Shown: positions 21,934-33,428, counted from the stretch's first letter. The stretch is DNA of 64,000 nt from Branchiostoma lanceolatum (GCF_035083965.1 NC_089731.1:4317001-4381000), one strand, 5' to 3'. The notes: generated by a model from the letters alone, not told the origin. Numbers and translations are program-made.

Positions 21934-24900
21934 ATGGCCATCTTACAGCGAAGCTGTTGTTGTGACTGCTGTGGCGTCAAGACCGGTTCAATCGTGATTG
22001 CAGTGCTCTGGATCGTAAGTCAAAGATTAAACGATGATGGTTGTATCAAAGATTAAAGAATGAGTACCTAGTTTCGGTTAGGGACGTCTCTCGGAAAGGT
22101 CGTTTAATGGAGGTCCTGTGTTTGAGGAGAGGTACACATCGAGCCCGTTAAAGAATCCATCTATCGCAAAAAGAGTGTTGAGTGTATCAAACAAATCTGT
22201 CCATATATGAAGCTTGTACTGTTAAGTAAAAATCTGTTTTGTTACTGATACAACCAACCAACTAACCAACCAACCAACTAACCAACCAACCAACCAACCA
22301 ACCAACCAAACTAACTAACAAAGTAACAAACTAACAAACAGAGTAATTGATTCTGTAATTTTCTGTCTATCATTCCATAATCTATCCGTGTCAAAACCTC
22401 TATTGTCCACAGGGCCTGACGCTGATTGGCATCGGCTACGCTGCCAACAACGCGCATTCGATCTCAACAGTCTTCGGACTCGTGTGTAAGTGGCTTTCAC
22501 CAAATTTAAAGCTTGTGGCATGAGATAAATGAACTACTTACAATCTAAACCCATATCATGCACTCTTGTATTGGGTAGATTAGCCCTTATATATATATAT
22601 GTATATATATAAACTGTAGTGTAACGGCAAGTTATCTGTATAAAATGACAAATTGTTAGATGTAACATAGAAACCTATCAGGACAGCAATGAACTGCAGC
22701 TAACCAATTGAACATTTCTTTATGCGTCTGTATTGTTACAATGTACCTTCGCCAAGAAGGTCGAGTTTTTGGTGCCGTTCATTTGTGTGTATATGACTAT
22801 TTATTGTTTCCAACGTAGCTCGGGTAGCTGCAGATGGATATATTTTTTTATATTTTCGATATTCTTTATCATTGTTTTGTTTTGCTATGCTAGCGCCGAC
22901 CGACGTCGTCATCCTGGTCGTCTACAGTGTGAACCTCATCGCTCACATTCTGCTCATGGTCGGAGTGGCCAAGGTAAAGCAGCACGTCGCCGGTGACAGG
23001 TCTACAAACAAAAGATGACAAAGTAGAGAGCCCGACAAAAACGCCTAAAAACACGTCAAAAACCAGCCGAAACCCATGCTCTGCTTGAAGAGTAGTCGCC
23101 GGAACGTAATGAGTATACGAAATACATAAGATATGTCTTTGGACACAACTAAATGAACCTGTATGCGAGATATTAACCTTAAATACGCTAACACGACCTT
23201 AAACGCAAGTTCTTGCTTACGTTCTGGCGACGTAAAGCTACCCTCAAATCTCCAGACCGCTGCCCAGTCGGGTAGTTTACAGGCACACCTTACTGATGAC
23301 AACGCAACTCTGACCTCTGCCCTTCACCCTTCTCCTCTCCGCAGGAAGTGCGCCCCCTGCTCCTGACATGGATGATCGTCACCACCATCTGTACCGTCGT
23401 GTTGCTGCTCGTCAACATCTATGTCACGACCACGGCCTTTACAGCCCCCAGGGACTATGTACGTCATGTATTATTGCATTTCATTGATTCGTTTGTTTGT
23501 TTGTTTGTTTGTTTGTCGCAATTTTTGCGACATTATTACTGAAGAATTCAAACCCTAGAAGAATGGATTGTATTCCGTAGAGAGTTCTTAGAATAGTCAC
23601 TTGTTCCACTTGTCACCATTGTTAACTTTCATCTAACGCTTTTCATTTCAGTGATTTTTTTTTCAAGATCTTCTTAATTACCTCCGTGAAAGAGGTTCAC
23701 ATCCTAGAGGTGTATTGCCAATAATTGTGTCTGTGTCCGAGTTGCGTATTAACATGTATTTCATTTAAGTAAAGTTTGAAGCTGAAGAAGTCACTTTTTA
23801 GGTTCGATAACCAGGCCTCACAACGGTGGGTCAAAGTAGGGAACAACCCCTTGCCCGCAAACTTTACTTCCCCCCCCTCCCCAAATGTTAATGCACAACT
23901 CATGCTGACTTGTATATACTCACAAATGTGATGATTGCTTCATGAGCTGTGTTAGACACATTAACTGCATGGTTTGTAGATTATCATACCTATCATCTTT
24001 AAACTTTTTCCCAGGCCGACAGAAGCAACAAAGAGGCCGCGATTGCAGCAGCCAATCTTACGGGGACCGGTATGCGTTGGATCCTCTGGGGCATTTTCCT
24101 CACCCTTACGGTAATATCTACTACCATGATACAGTCACTAACCGCTGTAAATAAAACACACAAATACACACAAATACACACACACACGCACACACACACA
24201 CACACACACGCACACACACACACGCACACACACACACACACGCACACATACACACACTCACATACACACACTCACACTCACAAACACACATACACACACA
24301 CGCGCACAAACACACACACACAAACAAACACACACACACACACACACACATAAGGTCACGTGATAAAACTCAGGTGTAATTCATTCTGAAGAGCACCAAA
24401 ATTCAATGACTCTACATATCAAGTTCATGCGTTTGTACGTGTATCTATTCTATAGACATGAGCCATAAGGTCAAGTGTCCAAGCTAATGGATCAGTCTTT
24501 TTGAAGAGTGCCAACATTCTAGGTTCAGTTTCATGTGTTTTATGTACGTGCGTCTGTTCTACAGATCTACGGCTGCCTGGTGGTGTTATCGCACTACCAG
24601 AACCTCCGCGACGCGGCGATGGGCCGGGGACAGCAGCAGATGGTCGTCATGGGCAACCTTCCCTACGTCATGGGCAACCAACCCATCATGCCGGGTATCC
24701 AACCTTACGGTAACCAACCTGTCCTGGAGAACAAGCAACCCGCTATGACGGGTCCCCAACCGGGTTTGGGCCAAGACTCCTCTGACGTAAGTATACATTT
24801 AGCGCACTTGTGGACCTTCCTTTTGCTTCTTGTTCTGTATTTGTTTGAATTTTCGTTTCTTTTTGTGTTTATCTTTTTAATACCCGACACATGCGGATTC

Positions 24901-24945
24901 TAAGATACGTTTTGCTTCACTGTTTTACTCTAGGCTCGACTGTAG
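21934..24945 (+). CDS. LAPTM/Mtp-like four-TM membrane protein, paralog C (7 coding exons)
   Basis: Predicted join: 21934-22014, 22413-22485, 22894-22973, 23345-23458, 24015-24110, 24565-24786, 24934-24945, giving 225 aa. The start MAILQRSCCCDCCGVKTGS is the most LAPTM-like Cys motif in the set. Helices lie near residues 19-36, 54-76, 82-106 and 132-156, followed by the conserved SHYQNLRD. The tail is Met/Gly/Asn/Gln/Pro rich with degenerate GNQP units and ends DSSDARL. The last coding exon is only 12 nt (three codons plus stop), placed by homology with D. An acceptor (CTGCAG, ending 21899) lies 34 bases before the ATG, so the gene has a noncoding first exon, probably at 19463. C and D are the closest pair of paralogs in the cluster. 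Confidence 0.87.
22252..22335 (+). repeat. ACCA/ACTA tetranucleotide array in intron 1 of C
   Basis: Simple repeat of ccaa, ctaa and caaa units. Confidence 0.9.
23690..23930. mobile_element. Degenerate MITE of the CCTGTCACACTTG family in intron 4 of C
   Basis: 'gttgcgtattaacatgtatt', 'gctgaagaagtcac' and 'gcacaactcatgctgacttg' match the better preserved copy at 29498-29744. The terminal sequences are eroded. Confidence 0.6.
24160..24350 (+). repeat. CA microsatellite in intron 5 of C
   Basis: Long impure (CA)n tract between exons 5 and 6. Confidence 0.95.
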
Positions 24946-25029
24946 TGACGTTGAAACGTGACCGCAGTTGCTCAACTACAGCCACCCAGTCGACGTGGAG
25001 TTCCATTCTTGTTTGAGAGTATATACTTT

Positions 25030-25390
25030 TATCTATCGCTTTTCATTTCACGATCGTGAAGTTCTTGTTATAACTATAGTGATGATTAGGCCAGGTTGAT
25101 TTGATCATATGGATGACATCCTCCGTGGACCCAAAAACCTGTCTGCTTGAAAATCCGACTGCGTCAAAATCGTACGACGTCAAAACGTTAAAGATGTGAA
25201 AAAAACTTATCCCATGATGTGTACTGCCTCAGAAAAGAGGTAAACAGGAAATACATTTAACATCACAAGGAAAACATAGGAACTTAATACTTTGCAATGC
25301 AATGGAAAAGGTTGGGGAATTGAAAATTGGAAAAAAAGATCATGGCCAAAGAGTGTCCAGAGGACGAGATATGAAAACCAGGGGTTCTGG
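25030..25390 (+). repeat. 3' flank of C, duplicated behind D
   Basis: 'cgactgcgtcaaaatcgtac', 'cccatgatgtgtactgc' and 'gaccaaagagtgtccagargac'-type text recurs at 34550-34790 downstream of D. This shows the duplication that made C and D included the 3' flank. Confidence 0.75.
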
Positions 25391-26324
25391 TGCAGTACCA
25401 CAAAAAGTTGCTAGGAATCATCCTGTTTTATCGCTGGTTTGCTCAAACGATCGCTAAATAGCTAACAAGGAAGCGAACAAAGGAGCAAATTGGAGCCAGA
25501 CTAAGAAGGATACCTGTTACATGATTTTATTCTATTCAAGATTACAGACGTAGTGGTGACGGTTGAAATATAAAAACAAAAATCTTTCATGATCTGTTAA
25601 ACACGATGTCACCAGGCAGAATCATTTCAGCTCTGGGGTCTTGCTCGGACTACTTTACGCTTAGTACTGCATCGTTATAGAGATCACTCCGCACAGCATG
25701 CTGTAAGAGCACAACAATAAAGATTGGAGTCAGCCCTCACAGCCGTGTCTACCGTACTTGCATCCATAGACATCAGAGCACAATATGGTGGCAGCGGTGG
25801 GATTCAGACTAGCTAGGAGGCCCACAAGGCCACAGGATCGTAATCAAGCTTCCTATCTTAATACATGGTAATCATGTAAGAAACAGGCTGTCAAACGTCA
25901 CCTACCTGAGTTTTAGTCCATGAAAAACATGCATTGGCAGGGCTGTCAGGCCTCTAAAGTTTCAATCTAGAGCATAATTTCAACTTTCTAATCGGCACAA
26001 CCCAACAAAAACAGCAAACTTTGCAGGCCTACAGACACCACAAACATGGATAAAAGTCTGATTTTTCAACATGATAAGAAGGTAGAAACCCTTACCTGTA
26101 AAATCCAGCTCCAAAATATCAACATATCCTGAAAAAAAAAACTTTACAGCTACCTTTACCAAGGGTACCAAACCTATTTCTGGCCTTTAAAAGTCGGCCT
26201 TCTGCGCCTGCGCGGATTACTGGTGTGTCACCACAAACGAACTTCGTTTTGCCGACACCCAAACCAAATACCAAATATATCATATCATCATATGACGTAG
26301 AGATTCTACTACGGTGTCCAAAAT
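25391..26324. other. Intergenic region, nothing recognised
   Basis: A/T-rich DNA with short unsupported open frames. I see no domain, RNA gene or clear repeat structure here. Confidence 0.5.
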
Positions 26325-26580
26325 CGACCTGCATCATCCGGACCATACTAGCAGACGACATGCCAAAGTGCATACAAATGCGTCAAAGGGATCTTGAGTT
26401 GTAGCTGCGAACACGCAGACACAATCAATCTCAATACCCACGTACTACGGGAGGTGAACCCCCTTCACGGAGGTAGATATGATAAAATCCATCAACGTTT
26501 TCTCGAGTTATGCTCTCTACAATCATATACATACACACAAACAACATAACCTTCATGGCAAAGGTAAATATACTCTATTT
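26325..26580. repeat. Dispersed repeat ending in ACATAACCTTCATGGCAAAGGTAA
   Basis: The interior matches 31640-31775 in inverted orientation (cacagctataactcaagatc, tttggcatgtcgtctgctag). The end 'acataaccttcatggcaaag' recurs at about 34810-34840 and 49730-49760. The family is not identified. Confidence 0.6.
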
Positions 26581-26689
26581 CCTTTTATTTGTGTACGTAC
26601 ATATACCACACCCGGATCATAAATATTTATATGATCACTAGCACTGTTTCATTTTTCAAAACATGCATACAGAAAATGGCATATGGGGC

Positions 26690-27034
26690 ATTCTGAGAGT
26701 TTATTATTCTGAGAGTTTATAAAGTAGCATTATAAAGTAGCATTGTAAAGCAGTCTTATGGTAATTACAATGGAGGTCTTAAAACCACCGCGAACACTCT
26801 ATTATCTCCCTACCGCGAAATTAAAACCACGCGAACTTAAATGCATTTACAGTACCTGATGCTGACCACCCCTTGTTGAGGGTTTGAAATGGTACCGCCC
26901 TTTGTTGTATTTTCCGTGTTGGGAGTGGCGATAGGGAATGTTGGTGTACGTGCGGCTCATCCAGTAAACGCCTGAAAGAGCAGTCTTTGGCCGTGAGTCA
27001 AGTCGTCAAGTCTCTCACCGCATCAACATAACAG
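26690..27034 (+). promoter_or_regulatory. Conserved 5' block, likely promoter and noncoding exon of gene D
   Basis: This is the homologue of the block at 19195-19463, ending caacataACAG|GTGGGT at 27034/27035. A CGCGAA-type repeat is inserted near 26785-26850. The conserved part spans 'tagcattgtaaagcagtctt' through 'gtcaagtcgtcaag'. Confidence 0.55.
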
Positions 27035-27729
27035 GTGGGTAATCTTGCTGTTTCTTTCCTAAGTTTTTTCCCCATAGATTCGGGAAAGTCACTTGTATTA
27101 AGTGTAGATACTGCTTCATATATTGTCTGTGTTGTTTAGTTGGTATGACATACGCAGTGGTGTTTGGTTACATGAAATCAGAAGTCAAACCTACAGATAT
27201 CTAGTAAGAGTGGCCTATAGTCATGACATGATATCCATCCTACGATATATCTACAGCATTCTGTGGAAAAGGCAAATTTAAACGTTTCAGGTGAATTTTT
27301 GGTATCTTTTGACTTTGTCTTGGTTTTTTGTAAAGAGCAGGGGCCCTTCCCGGTGTGATCATGAGTGCTTCAAGGCCTACAGTCTTAAGGCCGCAACTGA
27401 TACAAATACTTTCGTATTGGGGCCACTAGGTGCTGTATATAGGCTGACATTTATAATACAGACCTTTGCAATTAAGCCCCAACAATTGTAAGCTCCTCGC
27501 AATTCAGACCCTGGCTGCGAAGAGAGAACCATAAATAACAACCGACCGAGCGGGCGAATCAAACGAACCGCCAAGAGTAACAACAAATAGCTAATACGCA
27601 ACTCATGCGGACTTGTACACATACGCACAAGTGTGACAGGGGCTTGAGTAAACGCAGGGCTCTTTAGAAAGCCACCAGATAGGGTGTGGTGCGCGTTACG
27701 TCCGGCGCTACAGCAAGTAATCTCTTGAT

Positions 27730-28080
27730 CTGACGTGAAAAAGGATTGATTTTCAAACTCTTGGCCATCTTGGAAGGTTCGCAACTTAGGTAAGTGCAGT
27801 TGTCTACGTTTTTAAGGGCATGTTAATTTTGCAATGAAAATGAACTGGCTAGACAGTCTACACTATCGAGCATACCTCGTACATAGCAGTTGTGTTTACC
27901 TTTATTTTCCGTGGAAAAAGGACTGATTTTTCGAACTCTGGCCGCCTTTGAAGGCTCGAAACTAGGATAAGTGCAATTAACTACGTTTTTAAAGGCAATT
28001 CTTGAAATGAAAACGTGCTGGTTGGACAGTCTATCCTTAGGCTATTTAACTTAAGTTGTTGTGTTTATCATTTATTGTAG
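27730..28080 (+). repeat. Two-copy tandem duplication of about 180 bp
   Basis: The first copy starts near gtgaaaaaggattgattttc (27734) and the second near gtggaaaaaggactgatttt (27911). Both continue with 'ctggccgcctttgaaggctc'-type text and 'aactacgtttttaa'. It lies in the 5' intron of D. Confidence 0.7.
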
Positions 28081-28396
28081 TGATCGTACGGTAGAAATCG
28101 TAGTGGCAGTGGCCATGATGCCTAGTCCTCTTCATCGGTGCGATTGGTTGAAGTCACCTGACGTTGTGGCAACCTTATCCGACTTCGTAAAGCTAGCTTA
28201 AACCATCTGTAAGTGTATCTGTAGTTGGCAAGCAGCGGGGAGTGGTTCTATTACACCAAATTACTTGTTACTGCATACACAAACCCATGCGATGCTTAAA
28301 ATACTGCGCTTAATGATATCAGTATAGAAGACAAGGGCTGCCCAAATTGTATGATGGCTCGATCGAAGTCACATTTATAGGCCTCTTTAGGAAATC

Positions 28397-29130
28397 GTCT
28401 ACAAGCTGTACTTTATGGCAAACTTATAGTTCTCCGGGCTTCGAATGAAGTCTAAAGTCAATACACTGATTTTCAGGCCATGATGACCCTACACTGACCT
28501 TCAACTCTGACAGGACAAACAGCAGGTGGTGTTTATGCCCATGCAAATCTATTCAGACGGTGTCAAAGTGTTGACTTTGGAGGGACGGGCCATGAAGGAC
28601 GGGCCAACAGTGAGATTTTGGAAAGACAGTAGACCAAGATAAGCGCAGAGCGGTAACAGAAAAAAATACGCGAAATGCTGGCGTAGAACGCACAACCTCC
28701 TTTTCCGTGCACACAAACACACACGCGCGCGCACAAAGAAACACAAGCTCTTCAGTCAGGTTGTTGGTACTGGATGAAACTTTCAAGAAGACGTAACGGT
28801 CAACAAATAAGTCGTAACAAGCTGTACTATATGGCAAACTCATAGTTCTTCTGGCTTTGAAGGAAGTCTAAAGTCAATACAAACGATGATTTTCAGGCCA
28901 TGATGACCCTACACTGACCTTCAACTTTGACAGGACAAACAGCAGGTGGTGTTTATGTCCATGCAAGTCTATTCACGCAGATGTCAAAGTGTTTACTTTG
29001 GAGGGACGGGCCATGAAGGACTGGCAAACGGAGAGATTTTGGAAAGAGAGTAGACCAAAATAAGCGCAGAGCGGTAAAAGACAAAAAGACCTTCAAGAAG
29101 ACGTAACAGTCAACAAATAAGTCATTATAA
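28397..29130 (+). repeat. Two-copy tandem duplication of about 420/310 bp
   Basis: The units share 'aagctgtactttatggcaaa', 'ttttcaggccatgatgaccc', 'gacaggacaaacagcaggtg' and 'gaagacgtaacggtcaacaa'. The first unit (28397-28820) carries an extra CA-rich stretch; the second runs from about 28822 to 29130. A single related piece is in the equivalent intron of gene C at 20395-20470. Confidence 0.8.
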
Positions 29131-29319
29131 TGCGTTTAAGATCGTATATCACCAATGACACGTAAATATTAGACTGTAAACTTCACGGACGCCAACCCTG
29201 AAGGTGTGTGTACAAACTGCCAAAGCCGTACAGCCGAATCTGCGTCCCAGAAATGTTGCTGTGACCATGTACAGAGCAGGTATACAACGTGCCACAAAAA
29301 AATTTACAACGGTTTGTTA

Positions 29320-29495
29320 GGGTCCTGACACACTTGTGCGTATATTCAAGTGCGCATGAGTTCCGCAGTCACATTTTCTTGGTTTAAGTAAATTTTGCGG
29401 GGAGGAAGTTGTTTTCTACATTGACCCACCATTGAGCAGTCTAGTTATCGAACCAAAGAAATTACTTCTTGGGCTGAAAGTGTGACAGGGGCTTT
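29320..29495. mobile_element. MITE of the CCTGTCACACTTG family, shortened copy
   Basis: It begins gggtcctgacacacttgtgcg and ends gaaagtgtgacaggggcttta. The core overlaps in sequence with the adjacent copy at 29498-29744. Confidence 0.65.
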
Positions 29496-29497
29496 AG

Positions 29498-29744
29498 GGT
29501 CCTGTCACACTTGAGTACAATGTACGTGCGTACATGTATATGCAAGTCCGCATGAGTCGCGTATCAACAAGTTTTTGTTTTAGGTTAAGTTTGCAGCCGA
29601 AGAAGTCATTTCTTTGGTTCGATAACTTGTCAACGATGGGCAAAGTAGAGAACAGCTTCTTCCGCACGACCTTTACATAAACCAAGAAAATGTTCATGCG
29701 CAACTCATACGCACTTGCATATACGCACAAGTGTGACAGGGCCT
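29498..29744. mobile_element. MITE of the CCTGTCACACTTG family, best copy
   Basis: The left arm (gtcctgtcacacttgag...atatgcaagtccgcatgagt) mirrors the right arm (catgcgcaactcatacgcac, then ttgcatatacgcacaagtgtgacagg). The core contains 'gccgaagaagtcatttcttt'. It stands next to the shorter copy in the 5' intron of D. Confidence 0.8.
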
Positions 29745-30160
29745 TCAAACGGGAAATACGCTCTGAGGAACACCGTTGCATGCCGTGTAGATCACGTACC
29801 GCCCTTGTCTTGTACAGTATCCGTATTGTTCTATTGCATAAACAGGTGATTCATTCCGGTCAGAAAACCCGTAGTATACCGTAACCATGGTTCTGCATTC
29901 TTTCTACAAAAAGCGAGTCTGGAACTTTGCATCAGACGTGAGTCAGCCTTACAAATGTGAGCTATGTGGCAGAGACTGTCATTCACATTTGGGACCATCA
30001 CAGCCAAAGCAGTAGAACCGATGTAAATTAAAATTTTAACATGGTCAATATTGACTAAAGGAGACACTCAATAGAGTTTAGGACTCCTTTAAACCACCAA
30101 TCGTGGCTTCCTTTTTCCCTCTGTAGTTTCTTTCACCGTCGCCAGAAGACGCTGTTGAGG

Positions 30161-33100
30161 ATGGCCATCTTGCAGCGAAGCTGTTGTGGTTGCTGTGACG
30201 TAAAGACCGGCTCATTCGTGGTCGCAGGCATCTGGATAGTAAGTCAAATTAGAAATAAAGCAACGATAGTTTTCTCAAACCAGAAAGAAGAAGAAAGAAC
30301 ACAGAGCTCTGTGTTTCCCTTCGGCCTTACTAGTTTTAGACAGGCCAAAAGTAAACACAGCTTTCCTACACGTCAAGGGACATGAAAGACTAGATTGTTC
30401 TTTTTTCTGTCAATCATTCCATAATCCATCCATGTCAAACCTCTATTGTTCACAGGTCTTGACGCTGATTGGCCTCGGCTACACCGGCTACCGCGTGTCC
30501 ATAGTCGCAGCATTCGGACTCGTCTGTAAGTGGCTTTTATTCGAATTTAAGGCTTGTGTGAGCTAAATGAACTGCTTATATATGGAATGGCAAATTGTTA
30601 AATGTAACATGGACACCTACCAGGACAGATATGAACTGCACCTGACCTATTACATCTGTCTTCTTACACTAGTTTCCTCACTCACCCAGGTGCAAAAAAT
30701 GGGTAACTGACTTAGGTTGGGGAGGGGAAAAGCAATGGAAGGAGAGGGTTGTGCTCCTGTTTCTAATACATATACCGTGCCCTAGACACAGTGGAAACAA
30801 CCCACTGACCCTGCGGCCTCAAAAGGCTATAGGAATAGGTTAAAACTAGAGAAGTTGTGGATGGATTTTTTTGATATTTTGGATCATTGTATTGTTTCCC
30901 TAGCGCCGACCGACGTCGTCATCCTGATCGTCTACATCGTGAACCTCATCACGCACATCCTGCTTATCGTTGGAGTGGCCCAGGTAAAGCAGCCCTTTAT
31001 TCAGAGTTTTGGTATAAAACCTGGTTCTACCAGAACTTTCCTTAGTCACTGGCGAAAAATAGCAGATGCTGTCTGAAACGTCTGCCTGTTTCAAAATTCT
31101 ATCAAGTTGCTTGACTACCTTTTTTGGCATATCTTATGACCTGGATGTCTAACCTTCATCACCGTAAAGCGAACCTCACATTTCCGAAATAAAAACAGTC
31201 GGAAGGAGTCTGCAATGGAGGCTATATATTGGGCTCCATATTGGGCCAAACGTTTCAAGGAAAAAATAATAATTCTAAGGTGGCACTATAGTAGTTCCCA
31301 TATTGAGCCCTCCACTCTGACCTCTGACCTCTGCCCTTCGCCCCTCCCTCTCCACAGGAAGTGCGCCCTCTGATCCTGACCTGGGTCATCGTCACTATCA
31401 TCTGTACCCTCGTGTCGCTGATCGTCTACGCCTACGTCACGGCTGTGACCCTGGGAGTCATCGCAGCCATCGTACGTCATGCATTGCATATTCAGTTGTT
31501 TGTTTGCGTCTGTTTATGGCAATAACATTATTACTCGTCTATTGCCTAACAAGGAATAGTTCTCAGTACGTGATTGTTATTTTCAAAAGATGGTACCTTC
31601 TTAATTCTTATAACATCGGATTTCATGAATGAAGTTCACTTTCTATAGGCCGGGGTAATGTGGTTGATTGTATTTGGGCGTTCACAGCTATAACTCAAGA
31701 TCTCTTTGATGCATTTGTACGTACTTTGGCATGTCGTCTGCTAGTATTGTCGAGATGATGCACGTTGATTTTTTGCAAATAAGTTAATTACAAGAAAATG
31801 CAATCCCCATAATGATTCCTTTCAATCAAGAGTAAAGCGTATTTCAAAAGTGCTTCAATAATAAGTTTATTGCAAATTCATGCCCGAAGGCTAAATGCAA
31901 ATAACATACAGAAAAGAACAGTGTATAAAATAGGTATAAAAGCTGCTTTTCTAAATTATACAAATGTAATTGTCTATAACTAGTGAAGGGTTTGACTTCT
32001 CTTTTGTAGAAACTTGATGAAGAATTAGATTAAAGTACGTTAATTACCTGGTAGATTAGGCTATCATTTATAATCTTTTCTGCCCAGGCCGCCGGAAGTG
32101 ACAATCAGAGCGCGATCCTAGGAGCCGGTATTGCGGGCATCGCCATCGTGTGGATCATCTGGGGCGTTTTCTTCATCCTGACGGTAATATCTAATGCTTG
32201 GGTCACATTTCCAATGCTTGGGTCACATTTCCAATCCGGGGCCCGGCCGGGCAGTCTTTGGGAACGAAAACTATGATATAAAAGACAATAAAACACACAA
32301 AACTTTTGAAAAATTATTCCTAACCATACGTTATGTATATCCTTGATATGCGTCTTTTATGCTTTGTTTTCTCAAACAGCCCGGCCGGGCCCCGGCTAGG
32401 AAATGTGACCGTAGCATTACACGGTATTATATATGCTTAGGTCCCAATTGGAAAGGGCGCCCGCCGGGTAGCTCACGGGCTGTTTTTTCCCACTTTCGGG
32501 CGTGACCTTTCGTGGCCCCGTGGGACACCCTGCGGCTGCCGGGCTAGTTTTGGCCCCGGCCGGGACCTTACATCATTTTAACTCGGTGTCTAAATATCAA
32601 CGCGGAACCCAGTTGCAAATAGACGCGTGAACTAATCGTGTGAAGACCGAGAGGTACCCCCGGTACCCGGCAGTCCACCGGGACAAATTTGTGGATCCGG
32701 GGCCCGGCCGGGACTACAGCCCCTACGGGCACCGGCGCAATTGGGACACATTTACATACTTAATGAGGAAATGGTACAATAGCCCTTTTTGCTAAGATAA
32801 GACTCATACATTGAACAACTTGTGTTTTTTGGATAGAGAAGGTGATCAACTGATATAATTTATCCAAATAAGGTCCTTATTAGATCTTTAAGGTCACTTG
32901 ACCAGACTCTTGGGTCAGTCGTTGTAAAGATGGCAAACATTCCAAGCGTCTACATGAGTTTGTACATGCATCTGTTCCACAGGTGTACGGCTGCCTGGTG
33001 GTGTATTCGCACTACCAGAACCTCCGCGACGCGGCGATGGGCCGGGGACAGCAGCAGATGGTCGTCATGGGCAACCAACCCTACGTCATGGGCAATCAAC

Positions 33101-33428
33101 CCACCATGCAGGGCAACCAACCCTACGGCAACCAACCCTACGGCAACCAACCCTACGGCAACCAACCCTACGGCAACCAACCCTACGGTAACCAACCTGC
33201 CCTGGAGAACAAGCAACCCGCTATGACGGGTCCCCAACCGGGTTTGGGCCAAGACTCCTCTGACGTTAGTATACATTTAGCGCACTTTCGGACCTTCTTT
33301 GGACCCTCCTTTTTCTTCTGCGTTTGTTTGCTTATTCGTTTCTTTTTCATGTGTTTCTTTTTAACATATAAATACTTGGATTCTAAGATACGTTTTACTC
33401 CACTGTTTTACTCTAGGTTAAGCTGTAG
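30161..33428 (+). CDS. LAPTM/Mtp-like four-TM membrane protein, paralog D (7 coding exons)
   Basis: Predicted join: 30161-30238, 30456-30525, 30904-30983, 31358-31471, 32088-32183, 32983-33264, 33417-33428, giving 243 aa. The start is MAILQRSCCGCCDVKTGS. Helices lie near residues 18-36, 52-74, 80-114 and 128-156. The conserved VYSHYQNLRDAAMGRGQQQ block is nearly identical to C. The tail expands into consecutive GNQPY pentapeptides (33112-33201) and closes DSSDVKL, the last three residues and stop being a 12-nt exon. The exon 6 donor is GTTAGT, weaker than the GTAAGT of C. An acceptor (CTGTAG, ending 30126) precedes the ATG by 34 bases, matching C. AATAAA at 33891 could serve as its poly(A) signal. 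Endolysosomal location is inferred from the family resemblance. Confidence 0.87.
30665..30840 (+). repeat. SINE-like copy in intron 2 of D
   Basis: It contains 'accgtgccctagacacagtg', 'ggcctcaaaaggctatagga' and 'aatggaaggagaggg', matching the 21205-21510 copy. The tRNA-like head is missing. Confidence 0.6.
31855..32010. repeat. Dispersed repeat, inverted relative to 34335-34500
   Basis: 'tttattgcaaattcatgccc', 'aggtataaaagctgcttttc' and 'gtgaagggtttgacttctct' occur in reverse complement at 34335-34500. The two copies bracket exons 5 to 7 of gene D. Confidence 0.65.
32193..32418. mobile_element. MITE with GGGGCCCGGCCGGGC termini, copy 3
   Basis: It starts aatgcttgggtcacatttcc (duplicated once at the left end) and ends ggaaatgtgaccgtagcatt. 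It begins only 10 bases past the exon 5 donor of gene D. A second, more divergent G/C-rich element follows at about 32430-32760. Confidence 0.8.
32430..32760. repeat. G/C-rich element with inverted ends in intron 5 of D
   Basis: 'cttaggtcccaattggaaag' near the left and 'gcgcaattgggacacattta' near the right look like decayed inverted ends. The middle is rich in ccggccgggc-like text. It may be a distant relative of the adjacent MITE. Confidence 0.5.
33112..33201 (+). repeat. Coding minisatellite: GNQPY units in exon 6 of D
   Basis: Six 15-bp units of the form GGCAACCAACCCTAC encode five GNQPY and one GNQPA. Synonymous variation is almost absent, indicating recent expansion. Gene C carries only scattered GNQP units at the same place. 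Confidence 0.95.
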
